Shown in pieces: positions 1 to 8,450 of a stretch of 40,846 nucleotides of DNA. Source of the DNA: an uncultured SAR86 cluster bacterium (lineage in GTDB: Bacteria > Pseudomonadota > Gammaproteobacteria > Magnimaribacterales > AG-339-G14); assembly GCA_902514645.1 (NCBI GenBank), contig CABXRO010000010.1, positions 1-40,846 of the forward strand, given 5' to 3'. The position numbers and the translations under genes are program-made. Positions within the stretch are counted from its first letter, which is position 1, and every line of letters starts with the position of its first letter. The notes under the pieces were generated by a model. That model was not told the origin of the DNA and did no database searches. It was given only the letters and a program-made list of their open reading frames with translations.

Positions 1-46
1 GCAAAACTAAAAATCCAAGAAATAATCCGGTAAATAGCCGTTTCAT
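1..46 (-). CDS. N-terminal fragment of a membrane protein ORF, probably phosphatidate cytidylyltransferase (CdsA), truncated by window edge
   Basis: ATG at 46..44 (-) reads MKRLFTGLFLGFLVL..., hydrophobic; position directly downstream of uppS matches the common uppS-cdsA order. Product is by synteny only. Confidence 0.4.
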   Translation of the reverse strand, partial: MKRLFTGLFLGFLVL

Positions 47-49
47 GAT

Positions 50-745
50 TTAGCCTGATTTTGCTCCAAATTTTCTTTTTCTTTTGAAGTAATCTTCACA
101 AGCAACTTTTAAATCCTGTTTATCAAAATCAGGCCAGAATTTATCGGAAAAATAAAGTTCTGAATAAGAAGATTGCCAAAGATAAAAATTACTAAGTCTT
201 TTTTCTCCGCCGGAACGAATAATTAAATCTGGTTCTGGAAATTCTTTGGTTTCAAGGTTTTTTTCTAAGTCATTTTCAGAAAACTCTTTTATTTTATTTT
301 CCGAAATTGTTTTATTAATCGAATTTATGATATCCCATTTGCCGCCATAACTTGCAGCAATAATTAAATTTAACTGAGGACAATAATTTTCTGTCTCTTG
401 AGTAGATTTTTTTATTCTATCTATTAACCTTTTATTAAATCTTGATATATCTCCTATAAAGTTAAGTTTAACTTTTTCTTCAATAAGCTTAGGAGTTTGC
501 TGTTCTAAAGCGTCAAAAAGTAGAGATATTAGATCATTAACTTCCGCAGTATCTCTGAGCCAATTTTCTGTACTAAAAGCAAATAAAGTAAGGTAATTAA
601 TATTGTTTTCAAGAGCAAATTCTACTGCAAGCCTTGCTTTTTTTACTCCTTCTTTATGACCTTCTCTGGAAGAGATGCCTTTATTTTTTGCCCATCTATT
701 ATTCCCATCCATGATAATGGAAACATGGTTGAGGCTTTGTTTCAT
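50..745 (-). CDS. uppS: Isoprenyl transferase (undecaprenyl diphosphate synthase)
   Basis: IIMDGNNRWAKNKG, GHKEG, TLFAFSTENW and PDLIIRSGGEKRLSNFYLWQSSYSELYF motifs of cis-prenyltransferases. Confidence 0.96.
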   Translation of the reverse strand: MKQSLNHVSIIMDGNNRWAKNKGISSREGHKEGVKKARLAVEFALENNINYLTLFAFSTENWLRDTAEVNDLISLLFDALEQQTPKLIEEKVKLNFIGDISRFNKRLIDRIKKSTQETENYCPQLNLIIAASYGGKWDIINSINKTISENKIKEFSENDLEKNLETKEFPEPDLIIRSGGEKRLSNFYLWQSSYSELYFSDKFWPDFDKQDLKVACEDYFKRKRKFGAKSG

Positions 746-747
746 TA

Positions 748-1305
748 TTAAATTTCCAAAAGATCTGATTCTTTTTTTTCGAGAAGCTTTTCAATTTTTT
801 CAATAAAATTATCTGTAAGTTTTTGTATAGATTCCTCTCCTCTTCTTAAGTCGTCTTGGGAAATTTCTTTTTCATTACAAAATTCTTTCAACATAGCATT
901 TGCATCCCTTCTTTGATTTCTAATAGAAACTTTTGAATTCTCGGCTTCTGATTTAGCAACTTTGATTAAATCTCTTCTGGTTTCTTCAGTAAGCTCTGGA
1001 ACAATTACTCTAATTACATCTCCTGTAGTTGCTGGTTGAAGGCCAATATCGGAGGACTGAATTGCCTTTTCTATGTTTTGAACTTGATCTTTTTCCCAAG
1101 GAACAATTGAAAGAGTCCTTGCATCCTCAACGGAAATGTTGCTCATTTGGTTAATTGGAGTGTTGGAACCGTAATATTCAACTTCCACAGACTCTAGAAG
1201 AGAAGGATTTGCTCTACCAGTTCTTATTCTTAAAAGTTTTTTTTCCAAAGAAGAAATAGTTTTATTCATTTGCTCTTCGGTCTCTAATTTTGTTTCTTCT
1301 ATCAT
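748..1305 (-). CDS. frr: Ribosome recycling factor
   Basis: RTGRANPSLLE, VPWEKDQVQNIEKAIQSSDIGLQP, RRDANAMLK motifs. Confidence 0.97.
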   Translation of the reverse strand: MIEETKLETEEQMNKTISSLEKKLLRIRTGRANPSLLESVEVEYYGSNTPINQMSNISVEDARTLSIVPWEKDQVQNIEKAIQSSDIGLQPATTGDVIRVIVPELTEETRRDLIKVAKSEAENSKVSIRNQRRDANAMLKEFCNEKEISQDDLRRGEESIQKLTDNFIEKIEKLLEKKESDLLEI

Positions 1306-1306
1306 A

Positions 1307-1377
1307 TTAATTATATAAAAGTGTAACTATCTTTTTTCCAGTTAATTTAAGAAGAACTCTCTCACGAAAGATGACAT
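1307..1377 (-). pseudogene. pyrH: Candidate remnant of pyrH (UMP kinase): N-terminal and possibly C-terminal codons left after internal deletion
   Basis: Between tsf and frr (where pyrH normally lies) the minus strand reads ATG TCA TCT TT|C GTG...; in the +1 frame CGT GAG AGA GTT CTT CTT AAA TTA ACT GGA AAA AAG ATA GTT ACA CTT TTA TAT AAT TAA = RERVLLKLTGKKIVTLLYN*, resembling PyrH N-terminus (YKRxLLKLSGE). Stop ends 1 nt before frr ATG. Confidence 0.6.
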
Positions 1378-1380
1378 TAA

Positions 1381-2235
1381 TTAGCCTTCAAGCTGAGATT
1401 GGACTTCTTCTGCAAAATCTTTTTTCTCAACTTCAATTCCTTCTCCAACTTCGAGTCTAACAAATGAGGATACTTTTGCGTTGGATTCCGATAAAAAAGC
1501 CTCTACAGTTTTCGAAGGATCTTTTACAAATGGCTGTTTAAGCAAACTTACATCAGCAAGTTGTTTATTTAACTTACCTTCTATCATTTTTTCTTTAATT
1601 TCTTCAGGCTTATTCTCTTTATCTACTTGAGATCTAAAGATTTCCTTCTCAGAATTTACGTAAGATTCATCTAAATCTTCCGGAGATACTACTAGAGGAT
1701 TGGTTGCAGCAATATGCATGGCTATTTCTTTTGCAATACCTTTACTTCCCTCTTGAAGAGAAACTCCAGCAGCAATTTTATTATTAGAATGTATGTAAGA
1801 TTCTAAAATTTCTCCGTTAATTTTTTCTATCTTTCTTATTATTATGTTCTCCCCTATTTTTTGAACTAAAGACATTCTTTGATCTTCCATAGATTTAGAA
1901 ACCTCACCAAATAAATCTTCTTTTGATGAATATTTAATTGCTATATTTAAAGTTTCTTCGCAAAAACTTATGAAGTTTTCATCTTTTGCAACAAAATCTG
2001 TTTCACAATTTACTTCAACAAAAATAATCTCGTTGTCAGCTACTTTTGAGAGGATAACTCCTTCGATGGCAGTTCTAGATGCTTTTTTTTCTGCTTTTAA
2101 AGCGCTACTTTTTCTCAGGTTTTTAATTGCTTCATCTAGATTTCCATTTGACTCTTGAAGAGCTTTTTTACATTCCATCATGCCCAAACCGGTTTTTTCC
2201 CTAAGCTCTTTTACATCTTGTGCTTTTATTGTCAT
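1381..2235 (-). CDS. tsf: Elongation factor Ts
   Basis: VKELREKTGLGMMECKKALQESNGNLDEAI and VEVNCETDFVAKDENF motifs. Confidence 0.98.
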   Translation of the reverse strand: MTIKAQDVKELREKTGLGMMECKKALQESNGNLDEAIKNLRKSSALKAEKKASRTAIEGVILSKVADNEIIFVEVNCETDFVAKDENFISFCEETLNIAIKYSSKEDLFGEVSKSMEDQRMSLVQKIGENIIIRKIEKINGEILESYIHSNNKIAAGVSLQEGSKGIAKEIAMHIAATNPLVVSPEDLDESYVNSEKEIFRSQVDKENKPEEIKEKMIEGKLNKQLADVSLLKQPFVKDPSKTVEAFLSESNAKVSSFVRLEVGEGIEVEKKDFAEEVQSQLEG

Positions 2236-2274
2236 TTAATATTCCTCAGTTTAATCATGAATTTTATTTTCGTA

Positions 2275-3057
2275 CTATTTTTCAGATGAAATATCTTCTT
2301 CCTCGGATGGGGTATCTTCGTCAGAGGAAGTTTTCTTTACAACCACAGGCCCATCTTTCGAGGTTCTTGATGCTCCTGACATTTCAGAGCCTTCTAGACA
2401 TGCATTAGAAATAATTCTGGAAATTAAAGAAATTGATCTTATAGCATCATCATTTCCAGGAATAATATAATCGATGTCATCAGGATTAGAATTAGTATCT
2501 ACAATTCCTATTATTGGAATGCCCATTTTTTTTGCCTCAGCTATTGCGATTTTCTCATTTTCAACATCAACGACAAAAAGTGCTTCCGGAAGACCTCCAA
2601 TATTTTTAATTCCACCAATAGATCTATGTAACTTTTCCATTTCTCTCTTTATTCCTAACACCTCTTTTTTTGTTAAGTCTTCAAATTTACCCTCTTCTTC
2701 TTGAGTATTTAAAATTTCTAGTCTTCTTATAGATGACCTTACAGTTTTGTAGTTCGTAAGCATGCCGCCAAGCCATCTGTAGTTAATGTAAGGCATATTA
2801 CATCTTTCAGCTTCTTCTTTTATGACCCTCCTAGCGGCTCTTTTAGTTCCGACAAAAAGAATTCGGTTATTTGATGCTGAAAGTTTTTTACAAAATTCAA
2901 CAGCTGGAGAAAGGCGCTCCAAGGTTTTTTCTAGATTGATAATGTGAACCTTGTTCCTATCTCCAAAAATGAATTCTTCCATTTTTGGATTCCAAAACCT
3001 GGTTTGATGACCGAAGTGAACTCCGGCTTTTAACATTTGTTCTATGGAAACATCCAT
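2275..3057 (-). CDS. rpsB: 30S ribosomal protein S2
   Basis: [49 protein letters not shown]; Ser/Glu-rich tail. Confidence 0.98.
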   Translation of the reverse strand: MDVSIEQMLKAGVHFGHQTRFWNPKMEEFIFGDRNKVHIINLEKTLERLSPAVEFCKKLSASNNRILFVGTKRAARRVIKEEAERCNMPYINYRWLGGMLTNYKTVRSSIRRLEILNTQEEEGKFEDLTKKEVLGIKREMEKLHRSIGGIKNIGGLPEALFVVDVENEKIAIAEAKKMGIPIIGIVDTNSNPDDIDYIIPGNDDAIRSISLISRIISNACLEGSEMSGASRTSKDGPVVVKKTSSDEDTPSEEEDISSEK

Positions 3058-3180
3058 AAATTGCTCCTTTTCTTATAGCCCTTAGGCTGGGTTATTCCTC
3101 CTCGCGGCTGAGTATTAAACTGATATTGAGCAATGTCAGCACCCTAATACTCTTTCCAATCGAGTGTGTATTTTTATCTG
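3058..3180 (-). promoter_or_regulatory. Structured rpsB 5' leader (candidate S2 autoregulatory RNA)
   Basis: Minus-strand GAGTATTA-GGGTG-CTGACATTG-CT-CAATATCAG-TT-TAATACTC forms a long two-part hairpin (3110..3152); downstream AACCC/CCTAA can pair with the bulged TTAGGGTG; AGCC-TAAG-GGCT hairpin then AAGGAG SD before rpsB ATG. Confidence 0.65.
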
Positions 3181-3235
3181 TTTAAAACAGAACGCGAATT
3201 AGAACATACTAAGAAATTATTATAAAGAGTTAATG

Positions 3236-4024
3236 CTAACCTTTTAAAAGATCAGTCATTGAATATATTCCAGGAATTTTATCTCTTATCGAAAGGGCAA
3301 AGTTTACTCCCTCTCCAAATATATCTCTGCTCAACGCATTATGAGAGACTGTAAATTCTTCATTGAAAATTGTGAAAATAATTTCATGTTTTCCTACAGA
3401 CGAATTATTTCTTATTGACTCTATTTCAATTTCTACAGAATTTAAGTCTTTTTGAATAAAATCTTTCAAATCGAGAGCGGTTCCAGATGGAGCGTCTTTT
3501 TTTTTCTTGTGATGTGTTTCAAGAATTTTTATTTTCAATTCTGTTTGTGGTGATTTAGCTAATGAAGAATTAATACTTCGAATTTTTTTCTTAACTAACT
3601 TTATTATCGGCTTCAATATTTCTTGTTTGAAAAACGCTATACCTTCACTTAAATTAGGAGCCTTCAAAACAGCAACTTCTTCTGCTAATTTTTCTAATTT
3701 TTTTAGCTGTTTTTGTTGATGTCCAGTTGATGCAAGCACTAAAGGAATTTTATTTTTGAAACAAAAATCATAAACATTATTAAAATTCTCAGGAAAAGAA
3801 GCATCAATAACTAAAGGATTATTGGCGGCTTCAAGATTTATATCTGATAAAGAAGATATCAAAGGCTCTTGAATGCCATCAATTACCTTTCCAAGAAGAG
3901 GATTATCTTTAGAACAAATTCCGTAAGTCACGTAATTATTTTTTGAAACAGAATTCCCTAACTTTCCAGTTGCTCCAACTAGAATTAAATTCGTTAGTTC
4001 TACTGAAGACTTTATAGTTGTCAT
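3236..4024 (-). CDS. dapB: 4-hydroxy-tetrahydrodipicolinate reductase
   Basis: N-terminal GATGKLG Rossmann motif; [18 protein letters not shown] catalytic signature. Confidence 0.93.
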   Translation of the reverse strand: MTTIKSSVELTNLILVGATGKLGNSVSKNNYVTYGICSKDNPLLGKVIDGIQEPLISSLSDINLEAANNPLVIDASFPENFNNVYDFCFKNKIPLVLASTGHQQKQLKKLEKLAEEVAVLKAPNLSEGIAFFKQEILKPIIKLVKKKIRSINSSLAKSPQTELKIKILETHHKKKKDAPSGTALDLKDFIQKDLNSVEIEIESIRNNSSVGKHEIIFTIFNEEFTVSHNALSRDIFGEGVNFALSIRDKIPGIYSMTDLLKG

Positions 4025-5094
4025 AAGTTTTTAAAAAAATCTTTCGCTGAATTTATCCAAGAACTCATCAAAGGAGAGTTTTTTTTATGAGACATATTAG
4101 CTTTGAAATCGTTCAATAAATCTTTTTGTTTTGAATTTAAGTTTACTGGAACCTCCACAATAACTCTAACCAAGATGTCTCCGACTCTCCCCCCTCTTAA
4201 AGGCTTAATTCCTTTAGAATTAAGTCTGAAAATCTTATGACTTTGAGTTCCCGATGGAATTTTGATTTTTGCTTTCCCAACTAAAGTAGGAACTTCTATT
4301 GACCCTCCTAGAGCAGCGTCTACAAAATCTAAAGGAACTTCACAATAAAGATGTCTACCATCTCTTTCAAAGATTGAGTGTTTTTTAATATTTATGGAAA
4401 TATAAAGATCGCCTCGATTGCCTCCTCTACCATGCTCGCCCTCTCCAGATAGTCTAATTCTATCTCCATCATCAACTCCAGCAGGAATTTTTACAGAAAG
4501 CTTTTTATTTTTATTTATGTAGCCAACTCCATTGCAAATGGAGCAATTTGAATCATGAACTTCGCCTTCTCCGCGACAATGAGGACATGTCTGCTGCATA
4601 GAAAAAAATCCTTGTTGTTGTCGTATGACTCCGGCTCCCCCACAATAAGAACAATGGTTCCACAATTTATTACATCTTTGTTTTGAGGGAATTTCTATGT
4701 TCAGAGATTTGCCAAATACCGCATCTTCAAGAGAAACTTCTAGGCTATAACTTAAATCTGAACCTCTTGAAGAAGCCCTGCCTCCCGATCCGCCAAATAT
4801 ATCTGAAAAAATATCACCAAAAATATCGCTAAAGGCATCTGCTGCTCCTTGAGAACTTGAGAAAGATGAATTTACACCATCATGGCCAAAACTATCATAG
4901 CTTTGCCTTTTTTGTTCGTCAGACAAAATCTCGTAAGCTTCTGATAGTTCCTTAAACTTTTCAGCTGCCTGAGCATCATCTGGATTTCTATCCGGATGAT
5001 ATTTCATAGCTAGTTTACGATAAGCTTTTTTTAGCTCTTCTTTTCCTGAAGATTTACTAACCCCTAGAACATCATAATAATCTCTCTTACTCAT
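4021..5094 (-). CDS. dnaJ: Chaperone DnaJ (Hsp40) with a shortened zinc-finger region
   Basis: J-domain with HPD ([10 protein letters not shown]), G/F region, CxxCxGxG repeats, [23 protein letters not shown]-terminal domain. Confidence 0.97.
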   Translation of the reverse strand: MSKRDYYDVLGVSKSSGKEELKKAYRKLAMKYHPDRNPDDAQAAEKFKELSEAYEILSDEQKRQSYDSFGHDGVNSSFSSSQGAADAFSDIFGDIFSDIFGGSGGRASSRGSDLSYSLEVSLEDAVFGKSLNIEIPSKQRCNKLWNHCSYCGGAGVIRQQQGFFSMQQTCPHCRGEGEVHDSNCSICNGVGYINKNKKLSVKIPAGVDDGDRIRLSGEGEHGRGGNRGDLYISINIKKHSIFERDGRHLYCEVPLDFVDAALGGSIEVPTLVGKAKIKIPSGTQSHKIFRLNSKGIKPLRGGRVGDILVRVIVEVPVNLNSKQKDLLNDFKANMSHKKNSPLMSSWINSAKDFFKNL

Positions 5095-5114
5095 AGTGGG
5101 GTTTTAGAGATGTC

Positions 5115-7031
5115 TTAGCTTTTTTCTTCTTTCACTTCTTCAAAGTCAGCATCAACAACCTCATCGCCAGATGAAGTATTATCAGATTCTGGTTCATTTT
5201 GATTTTCTTGTGTGGTCTGCTGCTCAGCATATAATCTTTGCGCCAAAGATGAAGAAGCATCGGCGAGTAATTTAGTCTTCTCTTCTATGTCATTCTTGTC
5301 TTCACCTTTTAGGGCTTCTTCTAAGACTGATATAGCGCTTTCTATATTTTCTTTTTCGTCAGCTTCAACTTTATCTGCGGACTCATCTAAAGTTTTTTTA
5401 CAGCCATGTATTAATGTATCTGCAGCATTCCTGGCTTGAATGAGTTCTTCAAACTTCTTATCTTCTTCAGCATTTGCCTCGGCATCCTGAACCATTTTTT
5501 CAATTTCTTCATCAGACAAACCACTTGAAGCCTGTATTGTTATAGATTGCTCTTTGTTTGTGGCCTTATCTTTGGCAGAAACATTCAGAATACCATTTGC
5601 ATCTATGTCAAAAGAGACTTCAATTTGAGGCATCCCTCTTGGTGCAGCAGGTATTCCATCTAAATTGAACAAACCGAGTTGTTTATTATCTTTTGCTTGC
5701 TTTCTTTCTCCTTGCACAACATTTACAGTTACTGCTGTTTGGTTATCTTCAGCAGTTGAAAATATTTGAGATTTGTTTGTAGGGATAGTTGTATTTTTTT
5801 CAATTAAAGGCGTCATAACTCCTCCCATGGTTTCAATTCCCAGGGTTAGAGGAGTTACATCCAATAATAAAATATCTGTCACATCGCCAGCCAAAACTGC
5901 TCCTTGGATTGCAGCTCCAGCAGCAACAGCCTCGTCAGGGTTTATATCTTTTCTAGGTTCTTTTCCAAAAAATTCTTTTACTTTTTCCTGAACTAGAGGC
6001 ATTCTTGTTTGACCGCCAACTAAGATCACATCACTTATTTCAGATTTAGAAAGTTTTGCATCCTTCAAAGCTATTTCTAATGGTTTTAGTGTTTTAGAAA
6101 CTAAATCTCCTACTAAAGATTCAAGCTTTGCTCTAGTAAGTTTTAGAAGTAAGTGTTTTGGTCCAGATGAATCAGCAGTTATATAAGGAAGGTTTATCTC
6201 GGTTTGCTGATTTGAAGACAATTCTATCTTCGCCTTTTCTGCAGCTTCTTTAAGCCTTTGAATTGCTGATGAATCCTGAGTAAGATCGAAGTTCTGTTCT
6301 TTTTTAAACTCTCCTACTAAATGATCTATAAGAACGTTATCAAAATCTTCTCCTCCCAGAGAAGTATCTCCATTTGTGGAAAGGACTTCAAATTGCTTTT
6401 CACCATCTATTTCAGCTAATTCAATAATTGATATATCAAAAGTGCCTCCGCCTAAATCATAAACTGCAACTTTTTGGTCTCCAGTTTTTTTGTCCATACC
6501 AAAAGCCAAGGCAGCTGCCGTAGGCTCATTAATTATTCTTTTTACTTCTAGACCAGCTATTTTCCCTGCGTCTTTAGTTGCTTGTCTTTGAGAGTCATTG
6601 AAATATGCAGGTACTGTAATAACAGCCTCTTTTATTTCATGACCAAGATAGTCTTCAGCTGATCTTTTCATTTTGGTAAGAACTTGAGCAGAAATTTGTT
6701 GAGGAGCAAGCTTTTCTTTTTTCACTTCAACCCAAGCATCACCATTATCTGCTTTTATAATATTGAAGGGCGTTGATTCTGCTTCTTTTTTAATTTCTCC
6801 ATCAAATTTTCTTCCTATGAGTCTTTTGATAGCATAAAGAGTATTTTCTGGATTGGTTACAGCTTGACGTTTAGCACTTTGACCAACAATAGTCTCATTC
6901 TCTGTATATGCAACTACAGAAGGCGTTGTTCGATCGCCCTCCGAATTTTCTATAATCTTTGGTTTTCCACTTTCTAAAATCGCTACGCAAGAATTAGTAG
7001 TCCCAAGATCTATACCTATTATTTTTGACAT
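5115..7031 (-). CDS. dnaK: Chaperone DnaK (Hsp70)
   Basis: [62 protein letters not shown]. Confidence 0.99.
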   Translation of the reverse strand: MSKIIGIDLGTTNSCVAILESGKPKIIENSEGDRTTPSVVAYTENETIVGQSAKRQAVTNPENTLYAIKRLIGRKFDGEIKKEAESTPFNIIKADNGDAWVEVKKEKLAPQQISAQVLTKMKRSAEDYLGHEIKEAVITVPAYFNDSQRQATKDAGKIAGLEVKRIINEPTAAALAFGMDKKTGDQKVAVYDLGGGTFDISIIELAEIDGEKQFEVLSTNGDTSLGGEDFDNVLIDHLVGEFKKEQNFDLTQDSSAIQRLKEAAEKAKIELSSNQQTEINLPYITADSSGPKHLLLKLTRAKLESLVGDLVSKTLKPLEIALKDAKLSKSEISDVILVGGQTRMPLVQEKVKEFFGKEPRKDINPDEAVAAGAAIQGAVLAGDVTDILLLDVTPLTLGIETMGGVMTPLIEKNTTIPTNKSQIFSTAEDNQTAVTVNVVQGERKQAKDNKQLGLFNLDGIPAAPRGMPQIEVSFDIDANGILNVSAKDKATNKEQSITIQASSGLSDEEIEKMVQDAEANAEEDKKFEELIQARNAADTLIHGCKKTLDESADKVEADEKENIESAISVLEEALKGEDKNDIEEKTKLLADASSSLAQRLYAEQQTTQENQNEPESDNTSSGDEVVDADFEEVKEEKS

Positions 7032-7061
7032 TTTTAAAGCTCCTTATATCTTCTATCTCTT

Positions 7062-7089
7062 TAATGGGGGTAAAGAGAAAAAAAACAAG
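7062..7089 (-). promoter_or_regulatory. Candidate sigma32 heat-shock promoter of dnaK
   Basis: Minus strand CTTGTTT (7089..7083) - 13 nt - CCCCATTA (7069..7062) close to CTTGAAA-N13-CCCCATNT; ~24 nt UTR with AAGGAG before dnaK ATG at 7031. Confidence 0.65.
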
Positions 7090-7096
7090 AAAAAAA

Positions 7097-7636
7097 CTAA
7101 ATTTTATTGACTATTACTAACGCTGGTCTTATTACCCTGTCTTGGATTTTATAACCTTTTTGAATGACTTCTAGTATTTCTTCCCCTTCTTTGCTCTTGT
7201 CCTCTTTAATCGATAAAGCTTCATGGATATTGGGATCAAATTTATCTCCTAATGGATCTATTGTTTCAATATTACTGTTTGAGAGAGCTTTTGAAATCTC
7301 TTTCAAAACTAGCTCAACAAGACTTCTTGGTATTTCCTCTTCAGAATGTTGCAAAGATCTTTCTAAATTATCTATTGGAGAGAGAAGGTCTTTAGTTATA
7401 AGCTCTGCGGAAAAGATCCTTGCTTTAAGTATTTCTTTTTGAGAATTTCTTCTAACATTTTCTACTTCAGCATGAGACCTTAAAACTTTTTCTTCAAGAG
7501 ATTTAATGGTTTCTTCTAAAACTACTATTTCAGTCTCATTCTCACTTTCAGGAGAATTTTCATTGTTATTTTTTTCTTGTGCTGAGTTAGTAGCTTCAGC
7601 CTCAAAATTTTCTTCTTCACTGTTATTTTTTTTCAT
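7097..7636 (-). CDS. grpE: Nucleotide exchange factor GrpE
   Basis: Acidic N-terminus, RSHAEVENVRRNSQKE, LLSPIDNLERSL, FDPNIHEALS, VIQKGYKIQDRVIRPALVIVNK. Confidence 0.95.
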   Translation of the reverse strand: MKKNNSEEENFEAEATNSAQEKNNNENSPESENETEIVVLEETIKSLEEKVLRSHAEVENVRRNSQKEILKARIFSAELITKDLLSPIDNLERSLQHSEEEIPRSLVELVLKEISKALSNSNIETIDPLGDKFDPNIHEALSIKEDKSKEGEEILEVIQKGYKIQDRVIRPALVIVNKI

Positions 7637-8048
7637 TAAAAGGTTTTACATATAAGACTAATTTGTGATCAACGATTTTATAGCCATGTTCTCTTGCTAT
7701 TTTTTTTTGCTCTTCTTCTATGAGATCATTCTTGAACTCGATTACTACTCCAGAATCTATGCAGACCATATGATCATGATGATCTTCAAATTCTGGATTA
7801 GAAGAAAGCTCATATACAGATCTATTATCTTCGAAATTCAGTTTTACTAATATGCCAGCTGACTCAAACTGAGTTAACACTCTGTATACAGTTGCCAAGC
7901 CTACTTCGTCTCCTGCCTCTCTAATTTTATTATAAATATCTTCAGCACTTAGGTGTCTTTCAGAGGATTGTTCAAAAATTTCTAAAATTCTAACTCTAGG
8001 TAGCGTAACTTTTAACCCAGCTTTCCTTAAATTTTTATCTTCGCTCAT
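7623..8048 (-). CDS. fur: Ferric uptake regulator family protein (Fur)
   Basis: LRKAGLKVTLPRVRILEIFE, GLATVYRVLTQFESAGI, HHDHMVCIDSGVVIEF. Confidence 0.94.
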   Translation of the reverse strand: MSEDKNLRKAGLKVTLPRVRILEIFEQSSERHLSAEDIYNKIREAGDEVGLATVYRVLTQFESAGILVKLNFEDNRSVYELSSNPEFEDHHDHMVCIDSGVVIEFKNDLIEEEQKKIAREHGYKIVDHKLVLYVKPFNEKK

Positions 8049-8075
8049 CTTATAAAAATATGCTTAAATCTGTTT

Positions 8076-8450
8076 GTGAAATTAATTTTTTCCTTCCTTA
8101 TTATAACTATTTTTTTTCTTAATTCCTGCGCAAGTAGCTTTTACCAAGTTCCTGTGGCTCAGGGAAACATAATTAGTTCATCGATGTTGTCTAAGATGGA
8201 AGAAGGCCTTTCCAAGGTTCAAGTAAGATACATAATGGGTACGCCTTCAATTAAAGATCCATTTAATAAGGATAGATGGGACTATATTGGATTTGAAATC
8301 ATCGGCGAAAAAAAAAGTAAGACTGTACATCACGTTATGTTTTTTGAAGAAAACAAACTGGTTGAATGGAAAACCGTTGCAAAAAATGAAGTAAATGAGA
8401 ATTTTGAAGAAAGATCTATGTTAGAGAGTACAAAAAAACAAGAAAAATAG
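8076..8450 (+). CDS. bamE: Outer membrane assembly lipoprotein BamE (SmpA/OmlA family)
   Basis: GTG start; lipobox LNSC; PVAQGNIIS..MLSKMEEGLSKVQVRYIMGTPSIKDPFNKDRWDYI; divergent with fur. Confidence 0.92.
   Translation: MKLIFSFLIITIFFLNSCASSFYQVPVAQGNIISSSMLSKMEEGLSKVQVRYIMGTPSIKDPFNKDRWDYIGFEIIGEKKSKTVHHVMFFEENKLVEWKTVAKNEVNENFEERSMLESTKKQEK

Noticed and set aside
3178-3190. CTGTTTAAAACAG inverted repeat upstream of the rpsB leader as a terminator or operator
   Set aside because: Short, AT-rich and without a U tract; not distinguishable from chance in this composition.
7623-8048. Fur with CIDS instead of CxxC zinc motif as a novelty
   Set aside because: Single-Cys versions occur in known Fur proteins (for example the Pseudomonas type), so not unusual.
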